64,000 bases of DNA. It comes from Gordionus sp. m RMFG-2023. Its lineage: Eukaryota > Nematomorpha > Gordioida > Chordodea > Parachordodidae. The stretch spans positions 31,287,366 to 31,351,365 of the forward strand of contig NC_088777.1 in the NCBI RefSeq assembly GCF_954871325.1. Direction: 5' to 3'. This document shows, one piece after another, positions 33,098 to 44,088 of the stretch. The notes below the pieces were generated by a model, which made no database searches, was not told where the DNA came from, and worked only from the letters and a program-made list of their open reading frames with translations. Position 1 is the first letter of the stretch; every line of letters begins with the position of its first letter. Position numbers and translations under genes: made by a program.

Positions 33098-34540
33098 CAA
33101 CAATTGATTTCAAAATTTGGATCAGACAAACAAGAGCGCTTAATGCTCAACACAGATGGTTAAATAATGGGATGATGAACAATAAATAAAATTGATAATG
33201 AAATTCTGTGTAAAATTTTGTTATTGAATAAATCCTGGCTACACCACTATTTCATATATATATTATTTAAACAACGTTTTTTAAAATCAATATTTTTTAT
33301 TCTTTAAACTTATTAACAATTATAGTCAAACCAATAGCAATACTAAAACAAGAAATATAAGATATAAAAACTCAATATATTACTTTGAACCAAAACCAAT
33401 ATTTTGTTAATCTTGGGATTTAAATGTTGAACATATATTTGATAATATCCATTTTATGTTGGTATGAATTATAAAATTGTATTTAATATATAAAATTATA
33501 ATATATTAGATATTTTTAAATAAATACGAGAGCTTCTAGATTTTCTGGCAATAAACTTCTACCATATGAAGTATCTATATCTCTGCCGTACTGAAGGTAA
33601 ACTTAGATGATTCCGCAGATAAGCATTTTGCAAAATCTTTGTCTTTTTCGAAAATATTTCCATAATGCAGATACATATTCCTTTATTTAAAGTATAAATA
33701 ATAAAATTGGCGTTATTATTTAAAAAGATTTAAAATAATTAAAACTTTGGGTGTTCCTTTCTATTTTAATAAAAAAAACTTTTAAAATACTATAATTTTA
33801 AAAAAAGAATAAAATTTAGAGGGTGTTGTGCATTTGCATTGTTTAAAAAAAAATTATTTAGAAAATAAATATACAAAACAAAAAAAAAGAAAGGTAAAAA
33901 GATCGGATCGGTTTTTTACAGATATCGGCTCGATCTGATATTTTTGGAAAACGCGAAATATTGGTGCCGATCCGATATTTAATATCGATACAGCCCTACT
34001 TATATTTTAATTCTATGATTAAGCTTTTCAAAATATTATGAAAGAATATTATTCTATTATTAAAGTAATGTTTAAAAATATGATATATTAATTTATTTTT
34101 TTACCTTCAAATGCTTTTTAAAGTTTGAACTGGTGGACATTGAGGTTAAAATATTTGTGTTAGGATATAATTTACATTTACAAAGTGTAGACTTGGTACC
34201 AATAATTTTCTTTATTGGTTTAAAATATATTTTAATTGGAGCCAGGGAAGAGTGAAATCATCTTCATCTGAATAAGTAAGTACTATGGACATAATATTCT
34301 TAAAATAAATTATAAGAATAATAGTATCATTATTAACATTAACTTTGAATTTTGTTTGAATATTAATTTCGACAGAAAATTTAACAACGAGAATTTAAAA
34401 TAAAAATGAAGGAAGTGGTTGATAAATTAAAACTCGGCTTAAATTATTTATATTAAGAATTAAAAAATAAATAAAAAGTAATTTTATAATACAATAAAAT
34501 ATATTTTTCTTTTTGTTGTTATTTTTTAAGAAAAAATATA
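33098..34540. other. AT-rich interior of the outer hAT
   Basis: No gene seen. At 33,905-34,005 there is a patch with GATCGGATCGG, GATATCGGCTCGATCTGATA and GCCGATCCGATATT that ends CAGCCCTA. It looks like one end of yet another hAT-like element of the same word-array style, without a visible partner end. Confidence 0.45.
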
Positions 34541-34758
34541 AAGTAACGAGTAACGTTTTGAGTTACCGTTACTCAAAAAAAATATTCGCCTTACCGTTAC
34601 TCGTTACCTCTAGAAGAAGGTAACGAATAGCGTTCCTTTCCTTCAAAAAAAGTAACGTCGTAACGACGTTACTTTTTTGACGTTATTTCACAGCACTAAT
34701 TATGATTAATTGCTTTTTAGCAATGCATTTTAGCTATGCAGTATTTAGTCATACCCAA

Positions 34759-34777
34759 AAAAATGATATAGTTACAC
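34759..34777 (+). repeat. 19-bp direct repeat, right flank of foldback element
   Basis: Identical to 25,269-25,287. Confidence 0.7.
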
Positions 34778-35483
34778 TTTTTTTTTATTAAATTAAAAAT
34801 AGCTTGTTATTTTTTTCTTCAAAATTTATTTGTTTATATTTTTTAGATTTTGGACAACACAGCCTAATAAAAGTAAAATTTAATTATAAAATTAAATTAT
34901 AAATTAAGTAAAAAAAAATATTAACGTACAATACAAACAGTGGAATATTATGAGTCGTTATCTAAAAAAAATGTTATAAATTAAACAAGTAAAATATTAA
35001 TCTTAAAAAATTATTAATACAATACAATGAAACGAGTGTCATAAGATTTTATTTTAATTTAATACATATTGAAATTAAATATGGACAATCAATTAAATAA
35101 CAAGATTAATCGTTTTTAAATAATAAAAAGAAAATATATTGTAAATATATAATTTGTGATGAAAAATGGAATTTTTTTTTGATCTTCTTTGAGATCAAGT
35201 AAGATTTTGATTAAATTTCATCTAAAATTCTAAATCATGTTTTGTAAAAAGTCTTTTTAATATTTAAAAATATTTTAGAATTTATTAAATATCCATTTAT
35301 TTCAATATAAATATGATATTACTATAAATTTTTATAATAACTTCGATAAAATGATTAACACATAAAATATATAATTATAATTTATCAAAATATTCCATTG
35401 TTCCACGAATTTGATGATGTACCTTTTTAGAAATTAAAAGTTATTTTAATTATTAATACAAATCAATTATAAGGATTATTAAA
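34778..35483. other. AT-rich DNA downstream of an IS630/Tc1-like gene
   Basis: No gene and no clear inverted end of the neighbouring transposon recognised. GATCTTCTTTGAGATCAAG at 35,180 is a small inverted repeat. Confidence 0.4.
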
Positions 35484-35843
35484 TTAATCAGTTGCCCGAG
35501 ATAACCCAACTCCAAAGCTTTGCATGTGATTGTAAAAGTGAGTAAAATCATAAGGAATAAATCCGTGTAAAAGCTGAATAATATTCCCAATAATTTCATC
35601 TCTTGAATTAGAGCGGGGATTGATTGCTCGATATTTACTTTTCAAGACATCAAAAAAATTTTCGATGGGATTTAGCTGAGGTGAATATGGTGGTAGGTAT
35701 TCAATCCTACCTTTATAAGCATCGATAAGATATCTTCTATGGATAAATGCATTATCCATTATAATAATTTCATCTGGTGGTAAGACACTGATAAGCTCTG
35801 TCATAAAATCACGGAATAACAACCCATTATAAGCTCCTTCGAT
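35484..35843 (-). pseudogene. IS630/Tc1-like transposase, C-terminal half (copy 1)
   Basis: The frame reads IEGAYNGLLFRDFMTELIS, then LPPDEIIIMDNAFIHRRYLI (second catalytic Asp), LPPYSPQLNPIENFFDVLK (catalytic Glu in PIENFF) and FIPYDFTHFYNHMQ to the stop at 35,484. The N-terminal half is missing: upstream of IEGAYNG the gene is replaced by a MITE at 35,847. By my count 30 residues separate the second Asp and the Glu, fewer than the 34 usual in Tc1. The Glu is intact, unlike copy 2 at 51.7 kb. Cut-and-paste DDE family (DDE_3 type). Confidence 0.8.
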
Positions 35844-35846
35844 TAG

Positions 35847-36058
35847 TGTTGTAAAACGGTTCGTTTTGAGCAGATTTTTAAAAACGGCTAACTCAATATT
35901 TTAGACAGAAAAATATTACATAAGCCTCGAGATTTCGCTAATAGATGTCCAAACTTATATTCCTTCTACAAACAAAATCTTCAGGCTTGCGTAAAACTAT
36001 ATGAAATATTGAGTTAGCCCTTTTTAAAAATCTGCTCAAAACGAACCGTTTAACAACA
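35847..36058. mobile_element. MITE, 212 bp, ~55-bp TIRs
   Basis: Left and right ends are near-perfect inverted repeats: TGTTGTAAAACGGTTCGTTT against TGTTGTTAAACGGTTCGTTT, continuing through GAGCAGATTTTTAAAAA and GGCTAACTCAATATTT. The same left-end type occurs at 8,978. No clean target duplication: the flanks do not restore the IS630/Tc1-like gene it abuts, so a deletion followed or accompanied the insertion. Confidence 0.8.
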
Positions 36059-37073
36059 TAAAGGTATTCATTTGAATATCGCAAGTTATATCTTACAATT
36101 TATATTTTATATGCTATTTATATAAAAAAATTTCATAAATACAAAGAAATATTTAACGTTTAAAAGATTATAACATAAACTCATAAAAATGAATGTCCTA
36201 TCTTTATGGCTACCATATGACAATGAGCGATGTTTTTATAATATTATAAAATTGGGCGTTGAGCAGTTGCTAATATAAGTTTATGGTTGTTGCACACATT
36301 CCATCTGATACTTTCAATTTTAACAGATACACAAGATAATAATTAATGCTCATTATTTTTTTTAAAAAAAGTAGCCTAAATTTTTGTTATGCAAGGAGTG
36401 GTTATCTTGATTAAAGATTTTTATTTGCTTCAAAAATATATAAATACATCATTAAATATTTTTTTAAAATGATAATTTAGATAGTATACGTATTAAATAG
36501 ATGTATAAGATTCAAAGTAATTTAAAGAATAGTAATACAATTGTTGGTGACATTGACATTCGTTTTCTTTTTTCTAATCAATAAAATATTAAATTTATAT
36601 TAATGAATAAAATATTTTATTCATAACAGCAATTTTTTTGTTCAACATCTATTAAATTGGCTTATTTCTTATATTTACTATTTAATATTAATCTTTCTCA
36701 TGTTTCTTTCTTTGGGATCAATGATAATAATATGTATAATGCAAAATCTTATGATGTAAATCTAAAAAATTTAGTTTATGTTAATATTACGAATTATTAC
36801 CATTGCTTGAACTAAGCCTGAAGATTACCAATTGTTTTTAATATCTGATGATAATTTCTAAAAACTTAGTTTATTTAAAAATATAAAGAGTTATTCTCTG
36901 GACTTCATTTTCTTTGTTTGAGCGAGATAAATATCTGTTCTTTTTATTATCTTAGTAAAATTACATCGATTTATGGCGTATGAACAAGGAAAAAGATGGC
37001 ATTTTTTCCTTACTAATAAGTGTATGGCATGCGACTAACATCTTTCACAATATATATCTATTAATCTTTCAAT
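36059..37073. other. AT-rich non-coding DNA
   Basis: No gene or repeat structure recognised beyond simple A/T runs. Confidence 0.5.
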
Positions 37074-38350
37074 TACAGATAGGCGCGGGCCGTGAAATTA
37101 CTTATGACACGATGGGTCATTGCATGAGTGCGAATAAATTTTAAATAATTGGCGTGACTGGGCATGACGGGCCTTCCGAAAATATTTACCGGTCTTGATT
37201 GGGCGTGAACATAAATTTCCCATGAATCACGGAAATTTTAATCAATTTTATAGTTATAAGATAAATTTTCAAAAATTTAGTTCTTTTTGAAAAAAGAATA
37301 ATTTTTGTAAACAAAAAAATTTCCGCATTTTATAAACAACATTTTTTTCCCCTATCTAATAAAATTTTAATTGAATGAAAAATAATAAATCTCTCAACAC
37401 TCTTTCAGCAATAGAAATTTGGTAATAAATAGATTTAATTTAAATATGTTTTATTTTCATTTATCTTAACTAAAAATTTTTTTATTATTCAAAGACGGTA
37501 ATTTGAACACAAATTCTCATCTCACAATAAATTAAGTTTATTTATGACATAAATTAGTAAAATTTTGTCAACTTTTAAAAAGTGATATAATATAATCAAA
37601 ACCCTAAAAAACAGGGCATTTTTTTAAATAAAAGATTTATTATGCAGCCGACCGTATTTCAAAAAAATTAAGTTTTTAATAGCCGAAGAAAAGGAAGTTA
37701 TACATAAAATAATCTTGAAAATGCTAAATGATATAAAATTAGATATCCATAAGTTAATTCCAACTATCATTTATAGCTTTTCTAATTCATCCTCCTACTC
37801 ACATAAAAATATATATTCTAAATAAAACATTAAATTTCTAGATAATTCTAATGAAACATCAACATCTACTAATGAAAGTTGTGAGGATGGACATAAAATA
37901 TTCATCCCTCAGAAAAGAGATAACTATGACAATATTTAGAAGTTTTGGAAGCAACAAAATTTATTTCCTTTTTTGATAAAATTAGCTAGTAAAATTTTGT
38001 AAGCCCCGGCAAGTTTGGCCTCTAGTGAAAGATTAATTTCTATAGCCAATTAAAAGGCGGATACAATTGTAATAAAAAAACATGAACATCCTTCTTTTTC
38101 CAATATAAATTTTGATTATAAATTGATTTTGTGTTATTAATATGGAATTAGAGAGATAACATATATGATAGAATAAATTCAAAAAAGCGCAAAAGTATAG
38201 CAATAAAGTTTTAAAAATCGTAAAACACCGTTGAATTTTTGAGCGTTATCAGAATATTATTTTTCGTGAGAGGGCGGGTTGGGCCTAATTTTTTTATTGC
38301 CACCGTGAGCGGGCGAGCCATGGATAAAAATTAGGCCCACGCCATCTCTA
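37074..38350 (+). mobile_element. hAT deletion derivative, 1.28 kb, sibling of the 11.9 kb element
   Basis: Ends TACAGATAGGCGCGGGCC and, from the right, TAGAGATGGCGTGGGCC. Flanks CTTTCAAT and CTTTTATT match at 6 of 8 positions, consistent with an old 8-bp duplication. GGGCGTGA-type words fill both subterminal regions. Inside are the ends of a transposase: LILKMLNDIKLDIHKLIPT-like sequence near 37,710 and APASLASSERLISIAN near 37,995-38,050, the dimerisation block, with stops. It gives the left-end sequence that the 11,881 copy lacks. Confidence 0.75.
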
Positions 38351-38713
38351 CTTTTATTTGGCTTAAGCGTTTCATTATTTTTATTAATTTTTACTAATAA
38401 ACCTATTGCTTCTAATTTCCCATCATATCATAGTATCATCAACAATAATTGAAAAGCATGCGTTAGATTCAGTTCTTTTTGAATTTTTTTTATACCTATA
38501 TTTTTTATGGTATTTATATTATAATATATAAAGATTAACATTTAGTCTGGAATTAAATCCATTTTGTTTTATATCCCTTCTTTTTTCTTCAAATTTTTCT
38601 ATATATGTTATTTGAGAACAATTTGTAAATATTTTTAAAAAAAATTATAAAAATATTCCATATCATCACGTGTGTATAATATTTTCTAAAAGAAAAATTA
38701 AGAAGCCTGTTGC
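38351..38713. other. AT-rich spacer
   Basis: No gene seen. It ends with the target duplication TTCGTATT (38,714-38,721) of the next element. Confidence 0.5.
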
Positions 38714-38777
38714 TTCGTATTCAGGGGCGTCGCTAGCCTTTACAATCTCAGAGGGCTCAACTAAAAAAATTTTTATA

Positions 38778-38845
38778 GGGGGCGAAGCCCCCATACTTTT
38801 TAATTTGCGGGCCTTCGGCCCGCTTTTGCCTGGCCTGCGGCCGGG
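38778..38845. repeat. Three consecutive GC hairpins
   Basis: GGGGGCGAAGCCCCC (38,778-38,792), GCGGGCCTTCGGCCCGC (38,807-38,823) and CCTGGCCTGCGGCCGGG (38,829-38,845), each a 6-7 bp stem with a three-base loop. The third has one G-T pair. They sit in the left subterminal region of the 8.1 kb hAT. The nested sibling lacks the whole block. Confidence 0.85.
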
Positions 38846-39454
38846 TTTAATATTACTATATTATACTTTTTTAAAATTAGCTAACTCTGAAAATTACTTC
38901 TGAATTTTATATTTTGTCATTTATTATATTATGCATACAAAATAAACTGGCATATAAATAAAACAATACAAGACATTTCTAAAAATAATATTTTTTAATA
39001 CAAAATCTATTTATTACAGTATAAAATATTTTCGCTAATATAAAAAATTTGGCGTCTAATGAATTACAATTGATAAAAAGGGTTGATTAATATATATGCC
39101 TCAATTAATAATGGTTTTTAAAAACCACATAAGGCTATATAATTCTTAAAGCTTACATTGACAAAAGATCATGAAACTAATATAACTCTCTGTTACCATT
39201 TTAGACAATGTTTTATAGAATGGACTAATAAGAAAATATTTATAGGCCTTACCAAATTAACAATTGTCGAAGAAGAGAATATAAATGACCAATCCAAATC
39301 ATAAAACTTTATGGTAGTTAGAGCTTCCTTTTAGATGACATGATGGAAGCTAGATAAGTAAACGAAAAATTAATGTGAGATATTAAATTTCTAAAAGATT
39401 ATCTTCCATTTTTAATGATATATAAACGACTACACATTTGACCATTATTGTATA

Positions 39455-41349
39455 CAGGGGCGTCGCTAGCCTTTACAATCTCAGGGTGCTCAGTTAAAAA
39501 AATAACTCTAGATAATTATTCTGAATTTCATATTTTGTTATTTTTAATATTTTGCATACAAAATAAACTAGCATATAAATGATTAAAACAATACAAACCA
39601 TTTCTATAAATAATATTTTTTAATACATAATCTATTTATTACAGTATAAAATATTTTCGATTGCTGATATAAAAAAATTTGCGTAAAAAATTACAAGTGA
39701 TAAATTAATTCATACATATGCCTCAATTGATAATGGTTTTTAAAAACCACATAAGGCTATATAATTTTAGCAAGTTACATTGACAAAAGGTCATGAAACT
39801 AATATAACTCTCTGTTACCCTTTTAGACAATGTTTTATAGAATGGACTAATAAGGAAAAATTTATAGGCCTAACCAAATCAACAATTCTTGGAGAAGAGA
39901 ATATAAACGATAATCCAAATCATAAAACTATATGGTGGTTAGAGCTTCCTTTTAAATATCATGATGAAAGCTAGATAAGTAATTAAGAAAAAAAATGTGA
40001 GATATTAAATTTCTAAAAGATCATCTTCCATTTTTAATGATATATAAACAACTACACAGTTGACCATTATTGCTTATAAAATATGCAATCATATGCTCTC
40101 AGCAGCTGTAATAATAATCTTAAATAACATAGCCACACAAATAATAGATGCTGGTTAATTTGCAGTCATAGCCATGACACTCACTATATTAACTTATATC
40201 TGAATTTATTATGCTAGATAAATTGATAAAACAAAAACACTAAAAATCTATGCAAATGTATTGAAACCTTAAGTTATATACAAGGCAGAGATGTCATATT
40301 AGAAATGAAACATTTTATAACTATAAAATAAGAACCAGAGTGATATGATATGATAAAAGAAATTAATTAAAATTTTATAAAATATTGTCGCACCACTTCT
40401 AGTTGGTAAATTATAACTTAAAAAAGTAGTAGTTTTGTAATAATATCAAAAATATACTAGTATTAAAAATTTAACTCAAAACTGTTTTTCAAATAAGAAA
40501 AAATAGCTTTCCTAAAAACACGTAAAAAAGAGAAGAAAAGTTATCTAATTTATTACATCCATTCTGGGATAAATGATAAGATGTTTAATTTTAAAAATAT
40601 TTCTAAATAAATAGATGGCGTTAAATATTTGAAAGCAATTTATTACTTATATTTATTATTAAAAGCATTTATTTGTAAAATTATTAAATATTAACTGTAA
40701 TAAAAGTGGTACTTAACCCAATATTTTATAACCAATTATATTTAATAGAGGATTATAAACTATATGTTTACTTACTTTTCATAAATAAATCTTTTATACT
40801 TATTTGGATTTGGACGTTGAAAATAATTTTAAGAAGAGGCATGGTAATTAAATTTAAATATCAATATTATAGTTGATTATTGATTTTGAACTCGGCTAAT
40901 TACAATATTAAATTTGTTAATTTTAAATTAATATTTATTTAATTAAGGTTATATAATAATTTAAATAATAAAAGTCAATTAAGCTTCAACTGTTAATTCT
41001 AAATTAATATTTAGTGAGTGATATTCATATATTTTTAACACAGAATTTGATTGCAAGCTGACAGGGTGAACATAATATGTATAATCTAATCTAATTATTA
41101 AAATAGTATTCATTTAATAAAAAATTAGATAGTTTTGATAGTTTTATTAATTTTTAAATAATAAAATTAAATCTATATATTACTCAATAGAATTATAAAA
41201 GAAATCGTTCAGGGGGAAATTAAAAAAATTTATTTTTAGTTCAAGGGGATATTAAGGAGCAATTTTAAATAAATTTTTTGCTTCAGGGGGCTATTCAAAT
41301 TTTTCAGGGGACTCGAGCCCCTGCGCGCTCCCTCCTATCGACGCCACTG
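39455..41349. mobile_element. Nested sibling hAT, 1.9 kb deletion derivative
   Basis: Same ends as the 8.1 kb element (CAGGGGCGTCGCTAGCC; from the right CAGTGGCGTCGATAGG). Flanks ATTGTATA (39,447-39,454) and ATTGCATA (41,350-41,357) match at 7 of 8 positions. Its left part keeps a fragment of the transposase zinc-finger region in plus orientation (HETNITLCYPFRQCFIEW then TNKEKFIGLTKSTI, 39,790-39,890), and its right part the terminal AT-rich region ending in CTCGAGCCCCTGCGCGCTCC. The catalytic core is deleted. Confidence 0.85.
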
Positions 41350-41816
41350 ATTGCATATCTAAAATATGCAATCATATGCACTCAGCAGCTGTAGTAATAA
41401 TCTTAAATTACATAGCCACACAAATTATAGATGCTGGTTAATTTACAGTCAAAGCCATAACACCCACGATGTTAACTCATATCAGAATTTATAATATTAG
41501 ATAAATTGATAAAAAAAAACATTAAAAATCTTTAGAAGAAATTAAGCAAATATATTGAAGCCTTGAGTTATTTACATGGTAAGGATGCCAAATTAGAAAT
41601 GAATTATATAGAAGCTAAAAAATAAGAGTGATATGATGAAAGCAATTAAAATCTTATATATTATTGTATTGTCTATATATATCTCAAAAAGAAATTTTTT
41701 ATAAGTGCCATATCTTTAAGCTAATTTTAGAAATTATAAAAAAAATTATAAAATAATATTAAACGATATATTTACTCGCTTATACTAATGCCTAAAACTA
41801 CGTTTCATAATATAAA

Positions 41817-42480
41817 TTATAAGGTTAAATTATCTGATAAAATAAGTTCTCTACGACGGTTAGTCATTGTTGCATATTCATTTATAATGTGATCTATAGG
41901 AATGTTATTACTAACATTATTTTCAATGCTCAATAGAGCCAATGAATTTAATCGTTTCTGATCCATTGTCGATCGAATATATGTTTTCACCCGTTTTAAA
42001 GCTGAAAACGATCTTTCACATAAACAGGAATTAAAAGGTAGTTAGCGCAATTTTAAGGCAATTATATATACGAGGGAATATATCGATGGGTACGATTTTT
42101 ATCAAATCTATTATCGATTTGCACATAGGTTCATGTGTTTTATTATAGGTTAAAATATAAATCTTTAATATTGCGTATTCTTCCATTGGATCAGGAAGAT
42201 TATAATATAAGATAAATGGTTTAATGATATCATTATTTAAAAATTGGGGGGAGGAGGGATGTAAAGCACTTATAGCTATTAATATATCTGTGTTTTCTTG
42301 ACAAAATCTCTTATTTAATTCATTTATCATAATATCCAAAATTGTATAAAAGACATGACACTTATAAAAAGTTTCTGCTTGATCAGAATAATTAGGAGAA
42401 ATAATATCATCTATTTGAATAGAATCATTTAAAATGGTAGAATGGAGGGGAGACCAGGGCCAAGGGGCTTGTCGGTTCAA
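41817..42480 (-). pseudogene. hAT transposase, C-terminal part (8.1 kb element)
   Basis: From 42,480 down: FYKCHVFYTILDIMINELNK then RFCQENTDILIAISALHPSS (the helical region after the RNase H-like core), then PFILYYNLPDPMEEYAILKI and IDIFPRIYNCLKIAL. A one-base shift near 42,050 leads into PFNSCLCERSFSALKRVKTY then IRSTMDQKRLNSLALLSIEN, the dimerisation block, to a stop at 41,817. It continues the protein encoded at 44,089-45,592. The two are separated by 1.6 kb that contains a likely insertion. Confidence 0.85.
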
Positions 42481-42814
42481 AGGATTTTATTTTAAATCCA
42501 TTAAAGATTAAAATTTGAAATTTAATTCTAAAATAGAATTCTATAATATCCATAATTGGGGATGAAAATAATTTATAATATTTAGCTATTTAAATTTTTA
42601 TCCGCTATGACATGTTTTTGACGTAAAAATTACAAGATTTTCACTTTATATTATAAGGTTGTATTAAAAAGTTAAAAGTTTAAACATGACAAAATGAACA
42701 TTATATGAAAGTTAAATATCTATTTTAATATTTGGGAAAGTTTTAGATTGATATATAATGCTTAAATATATGTTAAGATCAAATTAGTAATATTACCACC
42801 ATTGAGGTTAGTAG

Positions 42815-44015
42815 AATCGTGGCTAGTCGGCGCAATCAGTCAATTTTTATTATATTATTATGGTACCCAAATATATATGCAAAATTCAAAATAGTAAAAT
42901 TTTTATTAAAAAAGATTATGAAGAAACTATAAAACTGTATGAAAATGATATCTCATTAAGAAAAATACCATTTATTACAGGTTAAAATATAATATTTTAT
43001 AAATGTAATATATTAAATAATAATTATTATATAAATTTATTAATGTGATTGATTTTTCATAATACATTTCAATTTTAATATAAAATCAGCCCTAAATAAA
43101 TATCTTGCAAACTAAAATCTTCATATACATATTGTGATAATATATTATATATTGTACAGATAATCATAATATAATATTTTATAAATGTAATATATTAAAT
43201 AATAATTATTATATAAATTTATTAATGTGATTGATTTTTCATAATACATTTCAATTTTAATATAATATCAGACCTATATAAATATCTTGCAAACTAAAAT
43301 TTTCATATACATGTTGTGAATATATATTATATATTGTCACTGATATTATATATATTGCATATATAAATTTTAGCCTGATAATAAGATCAATTATTTAAAT
43401 TAATTATATCTAGCAAACAAATATAATATATATATTTTTTTTAATTGACAATATAATATGATTCAAATTAATACATTTTATTAGATATGAACATTTTAGT
43501 ATATAAATTTTAGCCTGATAATAATATCAATATATTTAAAATGAATTATATCTAACAAACAAATATTTATATATATATCTATTTTAATTGACAATATAAC
43601 ATGATTCAAATTAATTCATTTTATTGGACATGAACATTTTAGTTATCAAATTATATTTAGCCTGATAATAAAATCAAATGATGTTATATATTTAAATATA
43701 GAATTAGATAAATTTTGAGTAAATTTATTATTATTAAATATAAACATTAATAAAATATGTGTGTATTATATGTAAACAGGATTATAAATTTCATAATTTT
43801 GAAGATTGGTTTCAATGTAGAGTAGTTCTCTGTCAAAAAAGATTGTTATTTTATTTGTTAAAATTATAAATAGAATATTATATAAATAAAGTATCATAGT
43901 TATATATTAAAATCTGCGAAAAATTTTTTTTGTCCCATAAGAAGCCTAATAAACCACTTGATTCGGCTAGCCCCATCCATGATCCGACTAACCACGGGTT
44001 CGGGGCTACTAGGTT
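42815..44015. mobile_element. Probable non-autonomous element with internal tandem repeats
   Basis: Imperfect inverted ends: TTAGTAG then CGTGGCTAGTCGG on the left, CTAGTAGCCCCGAAC then CGTGGTTAGTCGG from the right. Inside, a ~180-bp unit occurs twice (about 42,985-43,120 and 43,165-43,300, with AATATATTAAATAATAATTA and GTGATTGATTTTTCATAATA), and a ~130-bp unit with TTTTAGCCTGATAATAA occurs three times (43,370-43,690). It lies in the middle of the hAT transposase gene. No target duplication resolved. Confidence 0.45.
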
Positions 44016-44088
44016 CAAAAAATGACTTTTACTTAAACCTTTCTAGAAAAATAATTATTAAATATTTAAAAATTATAACAGTATATAT

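Larger units (their letters stand above)
30852..34698. mobile_element. hAT-type element with GTAACGAGTAACG ends, 3.85 kb
   Basis: Exact 8-bp target duplication ATTATGAT (30,844-30,851 and 34,699-34,706). Inverted ends TAGTGCTGTAAACG and, read inward from the right, TAGTGCTGTGAAAT. Both ends carry arrays of the word GTAACGAGTAACG and its inverse with runs of A or T between them (30,870-30,990 and 34,545-34,680). It contains a second hAT at 31,196-33,089, so its own length is about 1.95 kb. I see no transposase belonging to the outer element. Confidence 0.85.
25288..34758. mobile_element. Foldback-type element with long repeat-built inverted arms
   Basis: The left arm (25,288-27,185) is the inverse of the right arm (29,755-30,851 continued at 34,699-34,758). 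Outer ends match as GGTATGACTAAATACTG. Both arms contain the same single-copy stretch (for example CATAAGAGGGCGTTAAATGC on the left) and then an array of ~295-bp units, about five on the left and two to three on the right. The right arm is interrupted by a 3.85 kb hAT whose target duplication restores the arm exactly. The middle holds another inverted-repeat element and no gene. Arms made of internal tandem repeats are the hallmark of foldback elements. No transposase is visible, so it would be mobilised in trans. Net size without the hAT is about 5.6 kb. Confidence 0.75.

Noticed and set aside
25288-34758. Foldback as a Polinton/Maverick with long inverted repeats
   Set aside because: No polymerase, integrase, ATPase or capsid-like frame is present in the centre. 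The arms are tandem-repeat based and the size is too small.
38670-38903. 77-residue frame across the left end of the 8.1 kb hAT
   Set aside because: It runs through the terminal repeat and the three GC hairpins, crosses the insertion boundary, and does not occur in the sibling copy.
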